In this document: in pieces, positions 32,430 to 41,242 of the stretch
Layout of the letters: each line of letters starts with the position of its first letter
Numbering within the stretch: position 1 is the stretch's first letter
DNA from: Treponema sp.
Lineage (GTDB): Bacteria; Spirochaetota; Spirochaetia; Treponematales; Treponemataceae
Reading direction: 5' to 3'
Length of the DNA: 41,860 bases
Assembly (NCBI GenBank): GCA_017963165.1
Contig: JAGCTZ010000136.1
Coordinates: forward strand, 1 to 41,860
The notes under the pieces: generated by a model
Seen by the model: the letters and a program-made list of their open reading frames with translations, nothing else
What the model was told of the DNA's origin: nothing
Database searches by the model: none
Position numbers and translations under genes: made by a program

Positions 32430-33919
32430 TGAAAATTTTAATGGTAACTTCTGAAACAGTTCCTTTTGCAAAAACTGGTGGACTTGCAGATGCTGTAAGT
32501 GCACTTGCCATAAGCTTACGAAAACAGGGACACGATGTCAAAATCGTTATGCCTCGTTTTTACAAAATTGATCGTACAAAGCTAACAGCTATTGATGAAC
32601 CTGTTGCAGTTGCTGCAGGTCAGATAGAAACCTGGGTAAAATTCTATAAAGCAGATCTTCCTGGAACAGATGTTCCTGTATATTTTATTGATCATGAACA
32701 AGCTTTTGGTCGTGATGGAATTTACGGAACAAAAGCCGAACCGGATTTTCATGATAATCCTTATCGTTCTGCAGTTTTGTGTCATGGAGCTTTTCAACTC
32801 TGCCGTTTCTTAGGCTGGTATCCTGATATTATGCATGCTCACGATTGGTTCTGTGCACTAGTTCCGGTCCTTCTTAAGCATGTTTGCCGTAACGGATATT
32901 TTGCACATACAGCAAGTGTTTTCACTATTCATAATTTAGGCTATCAAGGTTGGTATCCCGAAAGTTCTTTCCCTGCACTTGGATTAGACTGGAACCTTTA
33001 TTATGGTGCTGGACTTGAACGTAACGGAAGTATAAATCTTTTACAATCTGCTATTTCCTGTGCAGATATGATTACAACTGTTTCACCAACTTATGCAGAC
33101 GAAATGCAGACTATGGAAGGTGGTTTTGGACTTGATGGACTTTTAAGAGTAAGAGCTGATTGTGTCCGCGGTGTATTAAACGGTTGTGATCTTGATACCT
33201 GGAATCCAAAGAAAGATAAGCTGCTCCCAAAAAATTATGATGTAAAGGATTTATCTGGAAAAGCAGTTTGTAAAGCAGAGCTCCAGAAAATAATGGGACT
33301 TCCTGTAAAACCGGATGTACCGCTTATTGGTATTGTTACACGTCTTGCAGATCAAAAGGGAATTGCAGAAGTTTTTGCTCCTACATATGGTTCTATTTTC
33401 TCTATGTGTGTAAATATGGATATTCAGTTTGCAATTCTTGGAAGCGGCGAAAAATGGTGTGAAGATGAAATAAAAGCAATTCAGGAACGACTTCCAAATC
33501 TTAGAGCATATATTGGTTATGATGAAAGCTTGAGCCATCTTATAGAAGCAGGTTCTGATTTCTTCCTTATGCCTTCCAGATATGAGCCGTGTGGCTTGAA
33601 CCAGATGTATTCTATGCTATATGGTACTTTACCTATTGTAAGAAGAACAGGTGGCCTTGCAGACACTGTAGAGCAGTATAACGAAGCAACTGGTGATGGA
33701 ACTGGCTTCCTGTTTGATTCACTTACGCCAGGAGCAATTTACGATACTGTAGGCTGGGCTGTTTACGCATATTATAACAAGAAAGAGCATATTAAAAAGA
33801 TGCAGCTAAAAGGTATGAAAAAAGACTTTAGCTGGGACCGCTCAGTTGACGGTTACATGGGAATCTACAGCGAAGCTCTTATGCGCGGTTGTGGTATAAA
33901 TACAAACGACTGGGTTTAA
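32429..33919 (+). CDS. glgA: Glycogen synthase
   Basis: GlgA extends alpha-1,4-glucan from ADP-glucose. The 496-residue GT5 protein has the canonical donor-binding KTGGL (Lys15-Leu19), HAHDWF, FTIHNLGYQG, and the C-terminal RLADQKG and SRYEPCGLNQMY motifs. It overlaps the aminotransferase gene by one base. A second, divergent GT5 gene lies at 11095-12660. Confidence 0.95.
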   Translation: MKILMVTSETVPFAKTGGLADAVSALAISLRKQGHDVKIVMPRFYKIDRTKLTAIDEPVAVAAGQIETWVKFYKADLPGTDVPVYFIDHEQAFGRDGIYGTKAEPDFHDNPYRSAVLCHGAFQLCRFLGWYPDIMHAHDWFCALVPVLLKHVCRNGYFAHTASVFTIHNLGYQGWYPESSFPALGLDWNLYYGAGLERNGSINLLQSAISCADMITTVSPTYADEMQTMEGGFGLDGLLRVRADCVRGVLNGCDLDTWNPKKDKLLPKNYDVKDLSGKAVCKAELQKIMGLPVKPDVPLIGIVTRLADQKGIAEVFAPTYGSIFSMCVNMDIQFAILGSGEKWCEDEIKAIQERLPNLRAYIGYDESLSHLIEAGSDFFLMPSRYEPCGLNQMYSMLYGTLPIVRRTGGLADTVEQYNEATGDGTGFLFDSLTPGAIYDTVGWAVYAYYNKKEHIKKMQLKGMKKDFSWDRSVDGYMGIYSEALMRGCGINTNDWV

Positions 33920-33950
33920 TATCTATTATAGTTTATTTGATTTCGAGCGT

Positions 33951-34015
33951 GAGTTTTTGCGGTTTTTTTGCAAAGCAAAAAAACGCGAGCCTTTTGCGAG
34001 CGAGCAAAATACTCA
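33951..34015. repeat. Nested foldback downstream of glgA
   Basis: An inner hairpin GCG-TTTTTTTGC (33959-33971, one bulged G) pairs with GCAAAAAAACGC (33975-33986) around AAA. An outer imperfect pair GAGTTTTTGC (33951-33960) and GCAAAATACTC (34004-34014) competes with it. It may terminate glgA transcription, though the T-run lies within the stem rather than after it. Confidence 0.6.
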
Positions 34016-34017
34016 TC

Positions 34018-34064
34018 GGTATGAATTTTAGAAATCATCAAAGATGATTTCTAAAATTCATACC
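34018..34064. repeat. Perfect 22-bp hairpin covering a stop codon
   Basis: 34018-34039 and 34043-34064 are exact inverse copies around AAA. The right arm contains the last codons and the stop (34051-34053) of the minus-strand propeller gene. It probably shapes the 3' end of that long operon transcript. Confidence 0.9.
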
Positions 34065-35982
34065 ATTGTTCATCTGTAGTTAAATACCAATCTGCCTGCA
34101 AACTTGCGTTATTAGAACTGCACCAGGAAATGCTTCCATTATTATTCAAAATAACAACACGGTTTCCATTCTGAGCAACACTCTTAGGAATTGATGCAGA
34201 TCTGTTGTAAGCGAAATTTTTCTTAGTAGTCATATTATAGCAGTAAAGCTTGTTCTTACCGATATTCGTATAAAGAATGTTTCCATAAATGTAAGTAAAG
34301 GCTTCCGCATCTTCTTCAGAGAACTTAAGAAGATTTGTAGGCTTATTAGAATTTGTATTGTATGAATAAACATAAGTTGTCTGAACATTTTCATCAGACT
34401 GTACTACAATTCCATATACAAGAGAACCGTCCGTACTAAGACCAAAAGAAACGTTTCCTTTAAGAGAAAGTGGAACAGTTTCATAAGTATCAAGATTTAC
34501 ACAAATCAAAGGAACCTGAGGATTTGATGCTGCAGATTTTGCAATATACATATTTCCATTATCGCAGATAACTGCATCCTGAATACCGGTACCGGAATAA
34601 ACTTCCTTAAAGGTTTTATTTGTAAAATCATAAAGATGAATAAGAGAATTACTTTCTATTTCGATAAGATATTTCTTTTCTCCAATACTTCCAAGTCGAA
34701 GAGTCTGAATGTTTCCTGTTGGAGTAAATAAATCTGTTGGTAATTTTGTAGTAAGATTTACAGATTGAACTTTGTTTCTTGTAGATTCGGACCACAAAAT
34801 AATATTGTTATCATCAAAATTAATGATATTTGTCTGATCATTTGAAGTTAGGATTTTATTTACAATTCCTGAATCATAAGACGATTTAAAAACTGCTTTA
34901 TCTGTAAGGAAGTAAAAATCTGTAGGTGCCTTGCAGATATCAAGAATTTTTGAATATGTGTTTTCTGTAATTTCAGGAAGATTTGTTGTAGAAAGGGAAG
35001 GGTCATTATCTGTTTTATAAACAGAACCAGTTTTGCTTCCTAAAAGAATTTCTGTATAGTTTTTTATTCCTGTGTGAACGGCAGCGCTTCCTCTTGGACC
35101 TCTAAATGATTTTACAAGTCTTGGATTAGAAACCTTCTGTCCATCAAGATTTTCGAGCATCTTAAGTTCATAATTATTTTTTCCATCATATTCAAGATAA
35201 TAAAGATTAGAATCCTTGTGTGTAGAAAGAATGATAGGATTCTGAGATTTAATGGAAGTTACAGCGGTTCCTTTGTATGCATTAATAATATATATTGTAT
35301 TATCTTTTACGCCTGCAAGGAATTTATTACTGTTATAGAGTAACGGCTGATTTAATCCCTGTATAACTGTAAATTTTTCTTTGAGTTGTCCTGTCTGCAT
35401 ATTGTAATATGAAAGATTTCCTGCTGGAGAATAAAAAACCACTGTTTTTTCTGTATCACTTGTATGAATGTAATTTACAATTCCAGTATTTGCTTTAATT
35501 TTATTTATTTTAGACCAGTTTGAAGTATTATAAAAAATTACGCCATCGACAGAAGCTGTACCAACAATCAGGTAAGTTCCTTTAGAAGAAAATTCTAGTG
35601 AAGTAATTGAATCAGAAAATCGCCAGAATTTTTTTCTTGTAAGTGTACGCCAATCCCAGACACTTACTTTATTAACAGAACCACCGTCACTTTCATAAAC
35701 AGCAACAAGATTTCCGTTTGGAGAAACTGCAATAAGTTTAATTCCAACATCAGAAATCTGATAGTGTTCACCTTCATTATTTTCGTTCCAGCGAATTAAA
35801 AAGCCATCATCACCTGCTGTAAAATATTCAAAATCATTACCAGAAGTAACTGGAACAGCACGAACACAATTTACCTGTGCCTGATGAGATTGTGTTGATA
35901 TATGCGCCTGTGCAAAAAGCTTTGTTGTTGTGATTGCGTAAAGTGCAATTATAAATATTGATAATGTTGTTTTTCTTTTCAT
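34051..35982 (-). CDS. Exported beta-propeller (WD40-like) protein
   Basis: The 643-residue product has a signal peptide (KRKTTLSIFIIALYAITTT, cleavage near LFA-Q, residue 24) and a mature part of repeated four-strand units such as LIAVSPNGNLVAVYESDGGSV and ITSLEFSSKGTYLIVGTA, the pattern of WD40/YVTN-type propellers. Such domains bind proteins; no catalytic motif is seen. The start at 35982 has GGAG upstream and follows the rseP stop by one base. It is the last gene of the rpsB-to-rseP operon. Confidence 0.8.
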   Translation of the reverse strand: MKRKTTLSIFIIALYAITTTKLFAQAHISTQSHQAQVNCVRAVPVTSGNDFEYFTAGDDGFLIRWNENNEGEHYQISDVGIKLIAVSPNGNLVAVYESDGGSVNKVSVWDWRTLTRKKFWRFSDSITSLEFSSKGTYLIVGTASVDGVIFYNTSNWSKINKIKANTGIVNYIHTSDTEKTVVFYSPAGNLSYYNMQTGQLKEKFTVIQGLNQPLLYNSNKFLAGVKDNTIYIINAYKGTAVTSIKSQNPIILSTHKDSNLYYLEYDGKNNYELKMLENLDGQKVSNPRLVKSFRGPRGSAAVHTGIKNYTEILLGSKTGSVYKTDNDPSLSTTNLPEITENTYSKILDICKAPTDFYFLTDKAVFKSSYDSGIVNKILTSNDQTNIINFDDNNIILWSESTRNKVQSVNLTTKLPTDLFTPTGNIQTLRLGSIGEKKYLIEIESNSLIHLYDFTNKTFKEVYSGTGIQDAVICDNGNMYIAKSAASNPQVPLICVNLDTYETVPLSLKGNVSFGLSTDGSLVYGIVVQSDENVQTTYVYSYNTNSNKPTNLLKFSEEDAEAFTYIYGNILYTNIGKNKLYCYNMTTKKNFAYNRSASIPKSVAQNGNRVVILNNNGSISWCSSNNASLQADWYLTTDEQWYEF

Positions 35983-35983
35983 T

Positions 35984-37102
35984 TTACTTAGCTCCGGAAA
36001 CAAAATATGTGATGTCTCCAATTAATCCTATTATAAACAAAATTCCGATAAATGCAAAACCTATAAATTGAATATAATATTGAATTTTAGGCGGTACTTT
36101 TTTTCTGGAAATAGTTTCAATTATTGCAATAAGAATAAGTCCACCATCAAGCACAGGAACTGGAAGAAGATTCATTATAAAAAGTGAAATACTTATAACG
36201 GCCATTATATTTGCAAGCGTTATAAAACCAATCTTAAAACCTGCAGAAAAACCTTCTTTTGCAGTTGTTCCAAGCATATCTGTAACGCGTGCTGGTCCGC
36301 CAATAGCATTTTTAAGATCTACACCTTTAAAAAGAATTCCAATACTTTTAAAAGTAAGACCTACATATTCAAAGCTGTCTGCAATTCCATGGCCGATTGC
36401 TTCAAAGAAATTATATTCTGGTGTATGTTTTTCTGTTAAACTTTCTGTATCTGCTGCAACACCAATTTTTCCTGTTCCTGTTTCTTTATCTAATTCTGAA
36501 TGAACTGTAAATACAAGTTCTTTTCCGTCGCGTAAAACTGTAATTTTCAAATCTTCATCGGGACGAACGGAAACTTCTTCAATAATTTCGCTGAAATCAG
36601 AAATTGATTTTTCATTTATTCTTATTATTTCGTCTCCGGATAAAAGACCACCATCTCTAGCTGCTGTACTTGAATTTTCATAAAGCTCATCTGCAAGAGT
36701 GATTTTGTTCGAATATGCATAATATGTATAACCAATTCCATTTATCATTGAAAAACAAAAAACTGCAAAAATAAAATTAAAAAAAGGACCGGTAAAACCA
36801 ATAGCAGCGCGTTTAAGCGGATGGATTCCATAAAGAGAATCAGGTGTGCCGTTTACTTCTTTAAGATTCTGTTCAATTGCTTCTTTAAATTCATTTTCAC
36901 CTTTCATGCCGCAATAGCCGCCAAGAGGAATGAGAGAAAGTCTGTAATCTGTTCCTTTTATTGTACGATGTAAAAGAACTGGTCCAAAACCAATTGAAAA
37001 GGATTCAACTGTTACACCAAAAAGTTTAGCAGCAAGAAAATGTCCGAATTCATGAAACAATATCAGAAAGAAGAGACAGAGAATTCCATATATCCATTTC
37101 AT
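35984..37102 (-). CDS. rseP: Site-2 metalloprotease RseP
   Basis: An intramembrane zinc protease of 372 residues that cleaves membrane-bound substrates or leftover signal peptides. The first membrane segment has HEFGH (17-21), the metal motif HExxH; a PDZ domain lies at about 120-190 (AARDGGLLSGDEIIRINEKS), and NLLPVPVLDGG supplies the third ligand. All active-site residues are present. It overlaps dxr by 4 bases (ATGA) with GGAG upstream. Confidence 0.94.
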   Translation of the reverse strand: MKWIYGILCLFFLILFHEFGHFLAAKLFGVTVESFSIGFGPVLLHRTIKGTDYRLSLIPLGGYCGMKGENEFKEAIEQNLKEVNGTPDSLYGIHPLKRAAIGFTGPFFNFIFAVFCFSMINGIGYTYYAYSNKITLADELYENSSTAARDGGLLSGDEIIRINEKSISDFSEIIEEVSVRPDEDLKITVLRDGKELVFTVHSELDKETGTGKIGVAADTESLTEKHTPEYNFFEAIGHGIADSFEYVGLTFKSIGILFKGVDLKNAIGGPARVTDMLGTTAKEGFSAGFKIGFITLANIMAVISISLFIMNLLPVPVLDGGLILIAIIETISRKKVPPKIQYYIQFIGFAFIGILFIIGLIGDITYFVSGAK

Positions 37103-38187
37103 ATAAGCTCCGCCGCATATTTTCTTGCTTCTTCATCGGCTGCAAAAACATCTTCGAAAGTTACGATTTTTGAATTCCAGTTTTTATCAAGAACAGAACG
37201 AACAATACGTGAAATTGTCTGGAAAGTAATCTTTTCTTCAAGAAATGCATTTACTGCAACTTCATTAGCAGCATTAAAAGCAATAGGGTAGGCTTTTCCA
37301 AATTTTACACATTCAAAAGCATAACTGAGCATCGGGAAATCCTGGAGTCTTGGCTTAAAGAATGTCATTGTTTTATCAAAAAGATCAAAAGGTTCTAAAT
37401 AGTTTTCTTTATTTTCAGGCCAGGTAAGTGCACTTAAAATAGGATGTTTCATATCTGGTTCTGAAATCTGAGCATAAAGCATTCCGTCATTCGTTCTTAC
37501 AAGAGAATGAATTAAGCTTTGAGGATGAACAACGACTTCAATTTTATCAACTGGTGCATCAAAAAGATAAGCTGCTTCTATAACTTCAAGCCCTTTATTT
37601 GCAAGAGTTGCGGAATCAACTGTGATTTTTCGTCCCATCTGCCAGGTTGGATGATTTAATGCTTGTTCAATAGTAACCTGTTCAAGCTCAGGTTTTGTAA
37701 GAGTTCTGAATGGTCCACCGCTTGCTGTAATTAATATTTTAGAAACATTTTCTTTTCCAATCTTTTCTATAAGATTAAAAATGGCAGAATGTTCAGAATC
37801 TACGGGAAGAATTTTTGCACCTTTATCATAAGCAAGTTCTTTTATTATAGGACCTGCCATTACGATTGTTTCTTTATTTGCAAGTGCAAGATTTATTCCA
37901 TTTTCTAAAACTATTTTTGAAGGAAGAAGTCCAGCAGAACCGCTTATTCCATTTACAACAATATCTGGTTTTGATTCATAAATAAGCTTTTGAAATGCTT
38001 CTTTTGAATTATCTTCGCATGTAATAAGATAAGGACATTTTGCTTTTGTAGAAATTTCTATTACACGCTCTTTATTTGTATGAGCCTGTACTCCACAAAG
38101 CATAAAATCCTGAGGCATATATTTAATGATATTCAGGGCATTTGTTCCGATTGAGCCGGTACAGCCCAAAACTAATACTCGTTTCAT
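37099..38187 (-). CDS. dxr: 1-deoxy-D-xylulose 5-phosphate reductoisomerase
   Basis: Dxr makes 2-C-methyl-D-erythritol 4-phosphate, the committed step of the non-mevalonate isoprenoid pathway that feeds UppS in the same operon. The 362-residue protein shows the NADPH motif GCTGSIG (8-14), ANKETIVMAG, the metal/substrate motif DSEHSAIF and ASGGPFR. It overlaps the upstream cdsA end and the downstream rseP start by 4 bases each. Confidence 0.96.
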   Translation of the reverse strand: MKRVLVLGCTGSIGTNALNIIKYMPQDFMLCGVQAHTNKERVIEISTKAKCPYLITCEDNSKEAFQKLIYESKPDIVVNGISGSAGLLPSKIVLENGINLALANKETIVMAGPIIKELAYDKGAKILPVDSEHSAIFNLIEKIGKENVSKILITASGGPFRTLTKPELEQVTIEQALNHPTWQMGRKITVDSATLANKGLEVIEAAYLFDAPVDKIEVVVHPQSLIHSLVRTNDGMLYAQISEPDMKHPILSALTWPENKENYLEPFDLFDKTMTFFKPRLQDFPMLSYAFECVKFGKAYPIAFNAANEVAVNAFLEEKITFQTISRIVRSVLDKNWNSKIVTFEDVFAADEEARKYAAELI

Positions 38188-39035
38188 GTTCTTGCTACAA
38201 GATATAAAAAGTGAATTCCAATATAGTAAATTGGTGCTCCAAGAATAAGAGAATCAAGACAATCAAGCATGCCGCCTCGACCTGGAATTAAATTTCCGCT
38301 GTCTTTTACACCACAAGAGCGTTTAAATACAGATTCAATTAAATCTCCGACAATTGCTGCTAAAGCAGTGGCGAAGGAAACAAGAATGATTTTCCATACT
38401 GTTCCAAAAAAGATTTCAGGGAAAATTATTTTGAATAAAATACCGCAGGCAATAGAAGTTATAATACCGCCAAAAAAGCCTACAAGACTTTTATTTGGAC
38501 TTGCGGCAAAAACACCTCTTGTACTTTTTCCAAACAGGATTCCAAAGAACCATGCTCCGGAATCACACATAAATACAAGAATAAAATATAAAGAAATAAA
38601 AATAGTTGCGTATTCTTTTATAGATGTAAGTCTTGTTACAAAGGTAATCATAAATCCGCTGTAGAAAATTGTAAGAAAAGTTAGCGAGATTTTTATTATT
38701 GAATCTTCAAAAGATTTAGAAAATAAGGCTTCTATACCCATGAATAAGAATATTTCAAAGAACATTATCCATGTAAGATTTGAAAGATCCAGATCTAGAA
38801 GAATAAAATTATATGCAAGGAAAGGTAATGCAGCAGTAAGAATGATAACAAGAGTTTTTGGGAACATTTTAACTTTGTTACTGCACATGTTGTGCAGTTC
38901 GTTTGCTCCAAAAGCAGAAGCAACTACTGCAAGTATATTAAGGGCAATATGATTGTAAAAATATAGCGACACGATTCCTATAACTAAAGGAACGCCAATG
39001 AAAAATACTAAAAGTCGTTTTGTTACTTTGTTCAT
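38184..39035 (-). CDS. cdsA: Phosphatidate cytidylyltransferase (CDP-DAG synthase)
   Basis: CdsA makes CDP-diacylglycerol for phospholipid synthesis. The 283-residue protein has about seven or eight membrane segments and the C-terminal signature KRSCGVKDSGNLIPGRGG followed by DCLD. Compared with the usual pattern (K-R-x4-K-D ... P-x-H-G-G ... D-R-x-D), His is Arg and the second Arg is Cys. The Asp residues that hold the metals remain. It lies 3 bases behind uppS. Confidence 0.92.
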   Translation of the reverse strand: MNKVTKRLLVFFIGVPLVIGIVSLYFYNHIALNILAVVASAFGANELHNMCSNKVKMFPKTLVIILTAALPFLAYNFILLDLDLSNLTWIMFFEIFLFMGIEALFSKSFEDSIIKISLTFLTIFYSGFMITFVTRLTSIKEYATIFISLYFILVFMCDSGAWFFGILFGKSTRGVFAASPNKSLVGFFGGIITSIACGILFKIIFPEIFFGTVWKIILVSFATALAAIVGDLIESVFKRSCGVKDSGNLIPGRGGMLDCLDSLILGAPIYYIGIHFLYLVART

Positions 39036-39038
39036 AAA

Positions 39039-39758
39039 TTACCCGTTTTTTACGCTTTTTTCTGCTCCGAACCGTCTGTTCCTATGCTGGAACTCTTTTA
39101 TATTATCATAAAATTGCTCTACAGTGTAGTCCGGCCACAGCGTATCTATGTAAATTTGCTCGGCATAAGGTACATGCCAAAGTAAAAAATTACTGAGTCG
39201 TTTCTCTCCGCCTGTACGGATTAATAAATCAACGTCAGGACTTTGTGGCATATCAAGCGATTTAGAAACAAGATCCTCAGTAATCTGATCTTCGCTTGTA
39301 CCGTTTTTAATTATTTTTTTAATTCCGCGAATAATTTCATCTCTGCCACCATAATTAATGGCAAGATTTAAAATCATACCGGTAAAGGTTTTTGTATCAT
39401 CAATTGCCTCTGTAATGTCTTTTTTTATTGCATCGGGCAAAGCTTCCAAATCACCAATATGATTAAGCTTGATTCCATTCTGTTTATAAAAGTCAAGCTC
39501 CTGTTTAAGATGTGTATGAATTAGATTCATTAAGAAACCTACCTCGGCTTCTGTACGTTTCCAGTTTTCTGTAGAAAAAATGTAAAGTGTAAGATGTTTA
39601 ATTCCAAGATCTGACGCTGCTTTAACAATTGTTTTTACTGTGTGAAGCCCTTTGTCATGACCAGCAGAGCGGGGTAGTTTTCTTTGTGTAGCCCATCTTC
39701 CGTTCCCGTCCATCGTAATGGCAACATGAAGCGGAAGATTTTCTTTATCTAAAGACAT
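39039..39758 (-). CDS. uppS: Undecaprenyl diphosphate synthase
   Basis: The cis-prenyltransferase that makes the C55 carrier lipid for wall synthesis. The 239-residue protein has the catalytic MDGNGRWA motif (Asp17), SAGHDKG, FSTENWKR and RTGGEKRLSNFLLWH. It lies 2 bases behind frr, with AAGGAAA inside the frr end as ribosome binding site. Confidence 0.96.
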   Translation of the reverse strand: MSLDKENLPLHVAITMDGNGRWATQRKLPRSAGHDKGLHTVKTIVKAASDLGIKHLTLYIFSTENWKRTEAEVGFLMNLIHTHLKQELDFYKQNGIKLNHIGDLEALPDAIKKDITEAIDDTKTFTGMILNLAINYGGRDEIIRGIKKIIKNGTSEDQITEDLVSKSLDMPQSPDVDLLIRTGGEKRLSNFLLWHVPYAEQIYIDTLWPDYTVEQFYDNIKEFQHRNRRFGAEKSVKNG

Positions 39759-39760
39759 TA

Positions 39761-40303
39761 TTAGTTAAGGATTTCCTTTTCTTTTGCATCGTAGATTTTG
39801 TTAATTTCTTCGATGTATTTGTCAGTCAGTTTCTGAAGCTTGTCAGTTTCTGTTTTAAGACCATCTTCTGTCAAAACTCCATCTTTCTGCTGTTTTTTAA
39901 GGTCATCGTTTCCGTCACGACGGATATTGCGGATTGCTGTACGGCTGTTTTCTGCAATTGTTTTTGCCTGCTTTACAAGCTCCTTTCTGCGATCTGCTGT
40001 AAGTGCAGGAATTGTAATGCGGATAACCTTTCCGTCATTTGATGGGTTAAAGCCAAGGTCAGCAATCTGAATTGCCTTTTCGATTTCGCTTATAAGAGAT
40101 TTGTCAAACGGCTGAATTATTACAGATCTTGCTTCTGGAATCTGAATAGTGGCAACCTGATTAAGCGGTGATTTAGTGCCGTAATAATCTACGCGAACCT
40201 TATCAAAGATTGCAGCGTTGGCACGTCCAGTTCTGATAGTGTTTAAAGAATCTTTCAAAGACGCAATAGTCTTTTCCATTCTTTCTTCTGTGTTTTCAGC
40301 CAT
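39761..40303 (-). CDS. frr: Ribosome recycling factor
   Basis: RRF splits post-termination ribosomes with EF-G. The 180-residue, nearly all-helical protein has LNTIRTGRANAAIFDKVRVDYYG and the GKVIRITIPALTADRRKELVK segment. AAGGAG precedes the start. The 102-base gap to tsf, long for this otherwise compact operon, is filled by an inverted repeat pair. Confidence 0.96.
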   Translation of the reverse strand: MAENTEERMEKTIASLKDSLNTIRTGRANAAIFDKVRVDYYGTKSPLNQVATIQIPEARSVIIQPFDKSLISEIEKAIQIADLGFNPSNDGKVIRITIPALTADRRKELVKQAKTIAENSRTAIRNIRRDGNDDLKKQQKDGVLTEDGLKTETDKLQKLTDKYIEEINKIYDAKEKEILN

Positions 40304-40317
40304 TTTTAATCTCCTTG

Positions 40318-40397
40318 TTGGGGACCCTTCGAGAGCCTCAGGGACCCCAATTGTTATATAATGAAATGCGGTCCCTGAGGCTCTCGAAGGGCCGCAT
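40318..40397. repeat. BIME-like inverted repeat pair between tsf and frr
   Basis: Two palindromic units face each other. Left: TTGGGG-A-CCCT, loop TCGAGAGCCTC, AGGG-A-CCCCAA (40318-40350). Right: ATGCGG-T-CCCT, loop GAGGCTCTCGA, AGGG-CCGCAT (40366-40397). They also form one long hairpin with a perfect 22-bp stem (40325-40346 with 40370-40391) around a 23-base AT-rich loop. The layout resembles REP/BIME elements. The loop is similar to that at 2133-2143. Confidence 0.8.
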
Positions 40398-40405
40398 ATG
40401 ACAAT

Positions 40406-41239
40406 TTATTTTCCAAGTACGAAAAGCTTTGCTGTTACGAATGCAAGAGTAGCTCCTGCTTCTTTTCCAACTTCTGCGAGTTTTGCAGTTACAGTCTTTT
40501 TGTCGTCCTTTACGAACATCTGGTCTTCGAAACAGATTTCTGCAAGGTGCTTGTTAATCTTACCCTGTAAGATTCCTTCCTTAACATTTTCTGGTTTTGA
40601 AGCCATCTTTTCATCCTGATCCATCTGAGCCTTGAAGATTTCTTTCTGTTCATCAATGTAGCTCTGTGGAACGTCTTTCTTAGATGTGTAAGCTGGTGTA
40701 AATGCTGCAATGTGGAGACAACAGTCATAAGCAAATGTCTTAACAACATCAGCCTGTGATCCGCTGATAACTACAACAGCACCAGTCTTGTTGTCTGAGT
40801 GGATATAGAAAGAAGCTGTGCAGCCTGTTGGAACATCAATAACTTCTACCTTTGCAACGTTCATGTTTTCGCGGATAGAAACCTTGAGTGGTTCAAGCAT
40901 CTTTGTGTGTTCTTCTTCTACCTTTGTGTAACCCTTTTCAATTGTTACATCGAGCATCTTGTCACCAAGAGCAATAAAATCTGCATTCTTTGCAACAAAG
41001 TCTGTTTCACATGTAAGTTCAACAACATATACTTTGTCTCCAGTATTGCGGATAAAGAGACGTCCTTCTGCAGTAGCGCGGTCAGCACGTTTTGCAGCAG
41101 CAGCTAAACCTTTTTCTTTAAGATATTTTGCTGCTTCGTCAATATTACCATCACATTCTGTAAGTGCTTTTTTACACTCCATCATTCCGGCACCTGTCAT
41201 TTCGCGCAGGTTTTTAATATCACTCGCTGTAAATGCCAT
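40406..41239 (-). CDS. tsf: Elongation factor Ts
   Basis: EF-Ts recycles EF-Tu by nucleotide exchange. The 277-residue protein has the N-terminal UBA-like domain with LREMTGAGMMECKKAL, the exchange motif CETDFVAKN, and the C-terminal core. It follows rpsB by 3 bases. Confidence 0.97.
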   Translation of the reverse strand: MAFTASDIKNLREMTGAGMMECKKALTECDGNIDEAAKYLKEKGLAAAAKRADRATAEGRLFIRNTGDKVYVVELTCETDFVAKNADFIALGDKMLDVTIEKGYTKVEEEHTKMLEPLKVSIRENMNVAKVEVIDVPTGCTASFYIHSDNKTGAVVVISGSQADVVKTFAYDCCLHIAAFTPAYTSKKDVPQSYIDEQKEIFKAQMDQDEKMASKPENVKEGILQGKINKHLAEICFEDQMFVKDDKKTVTAKLAEVGKEAGATLAFVTAKLFVLGK

Positions 41240-41242
41240 ATA

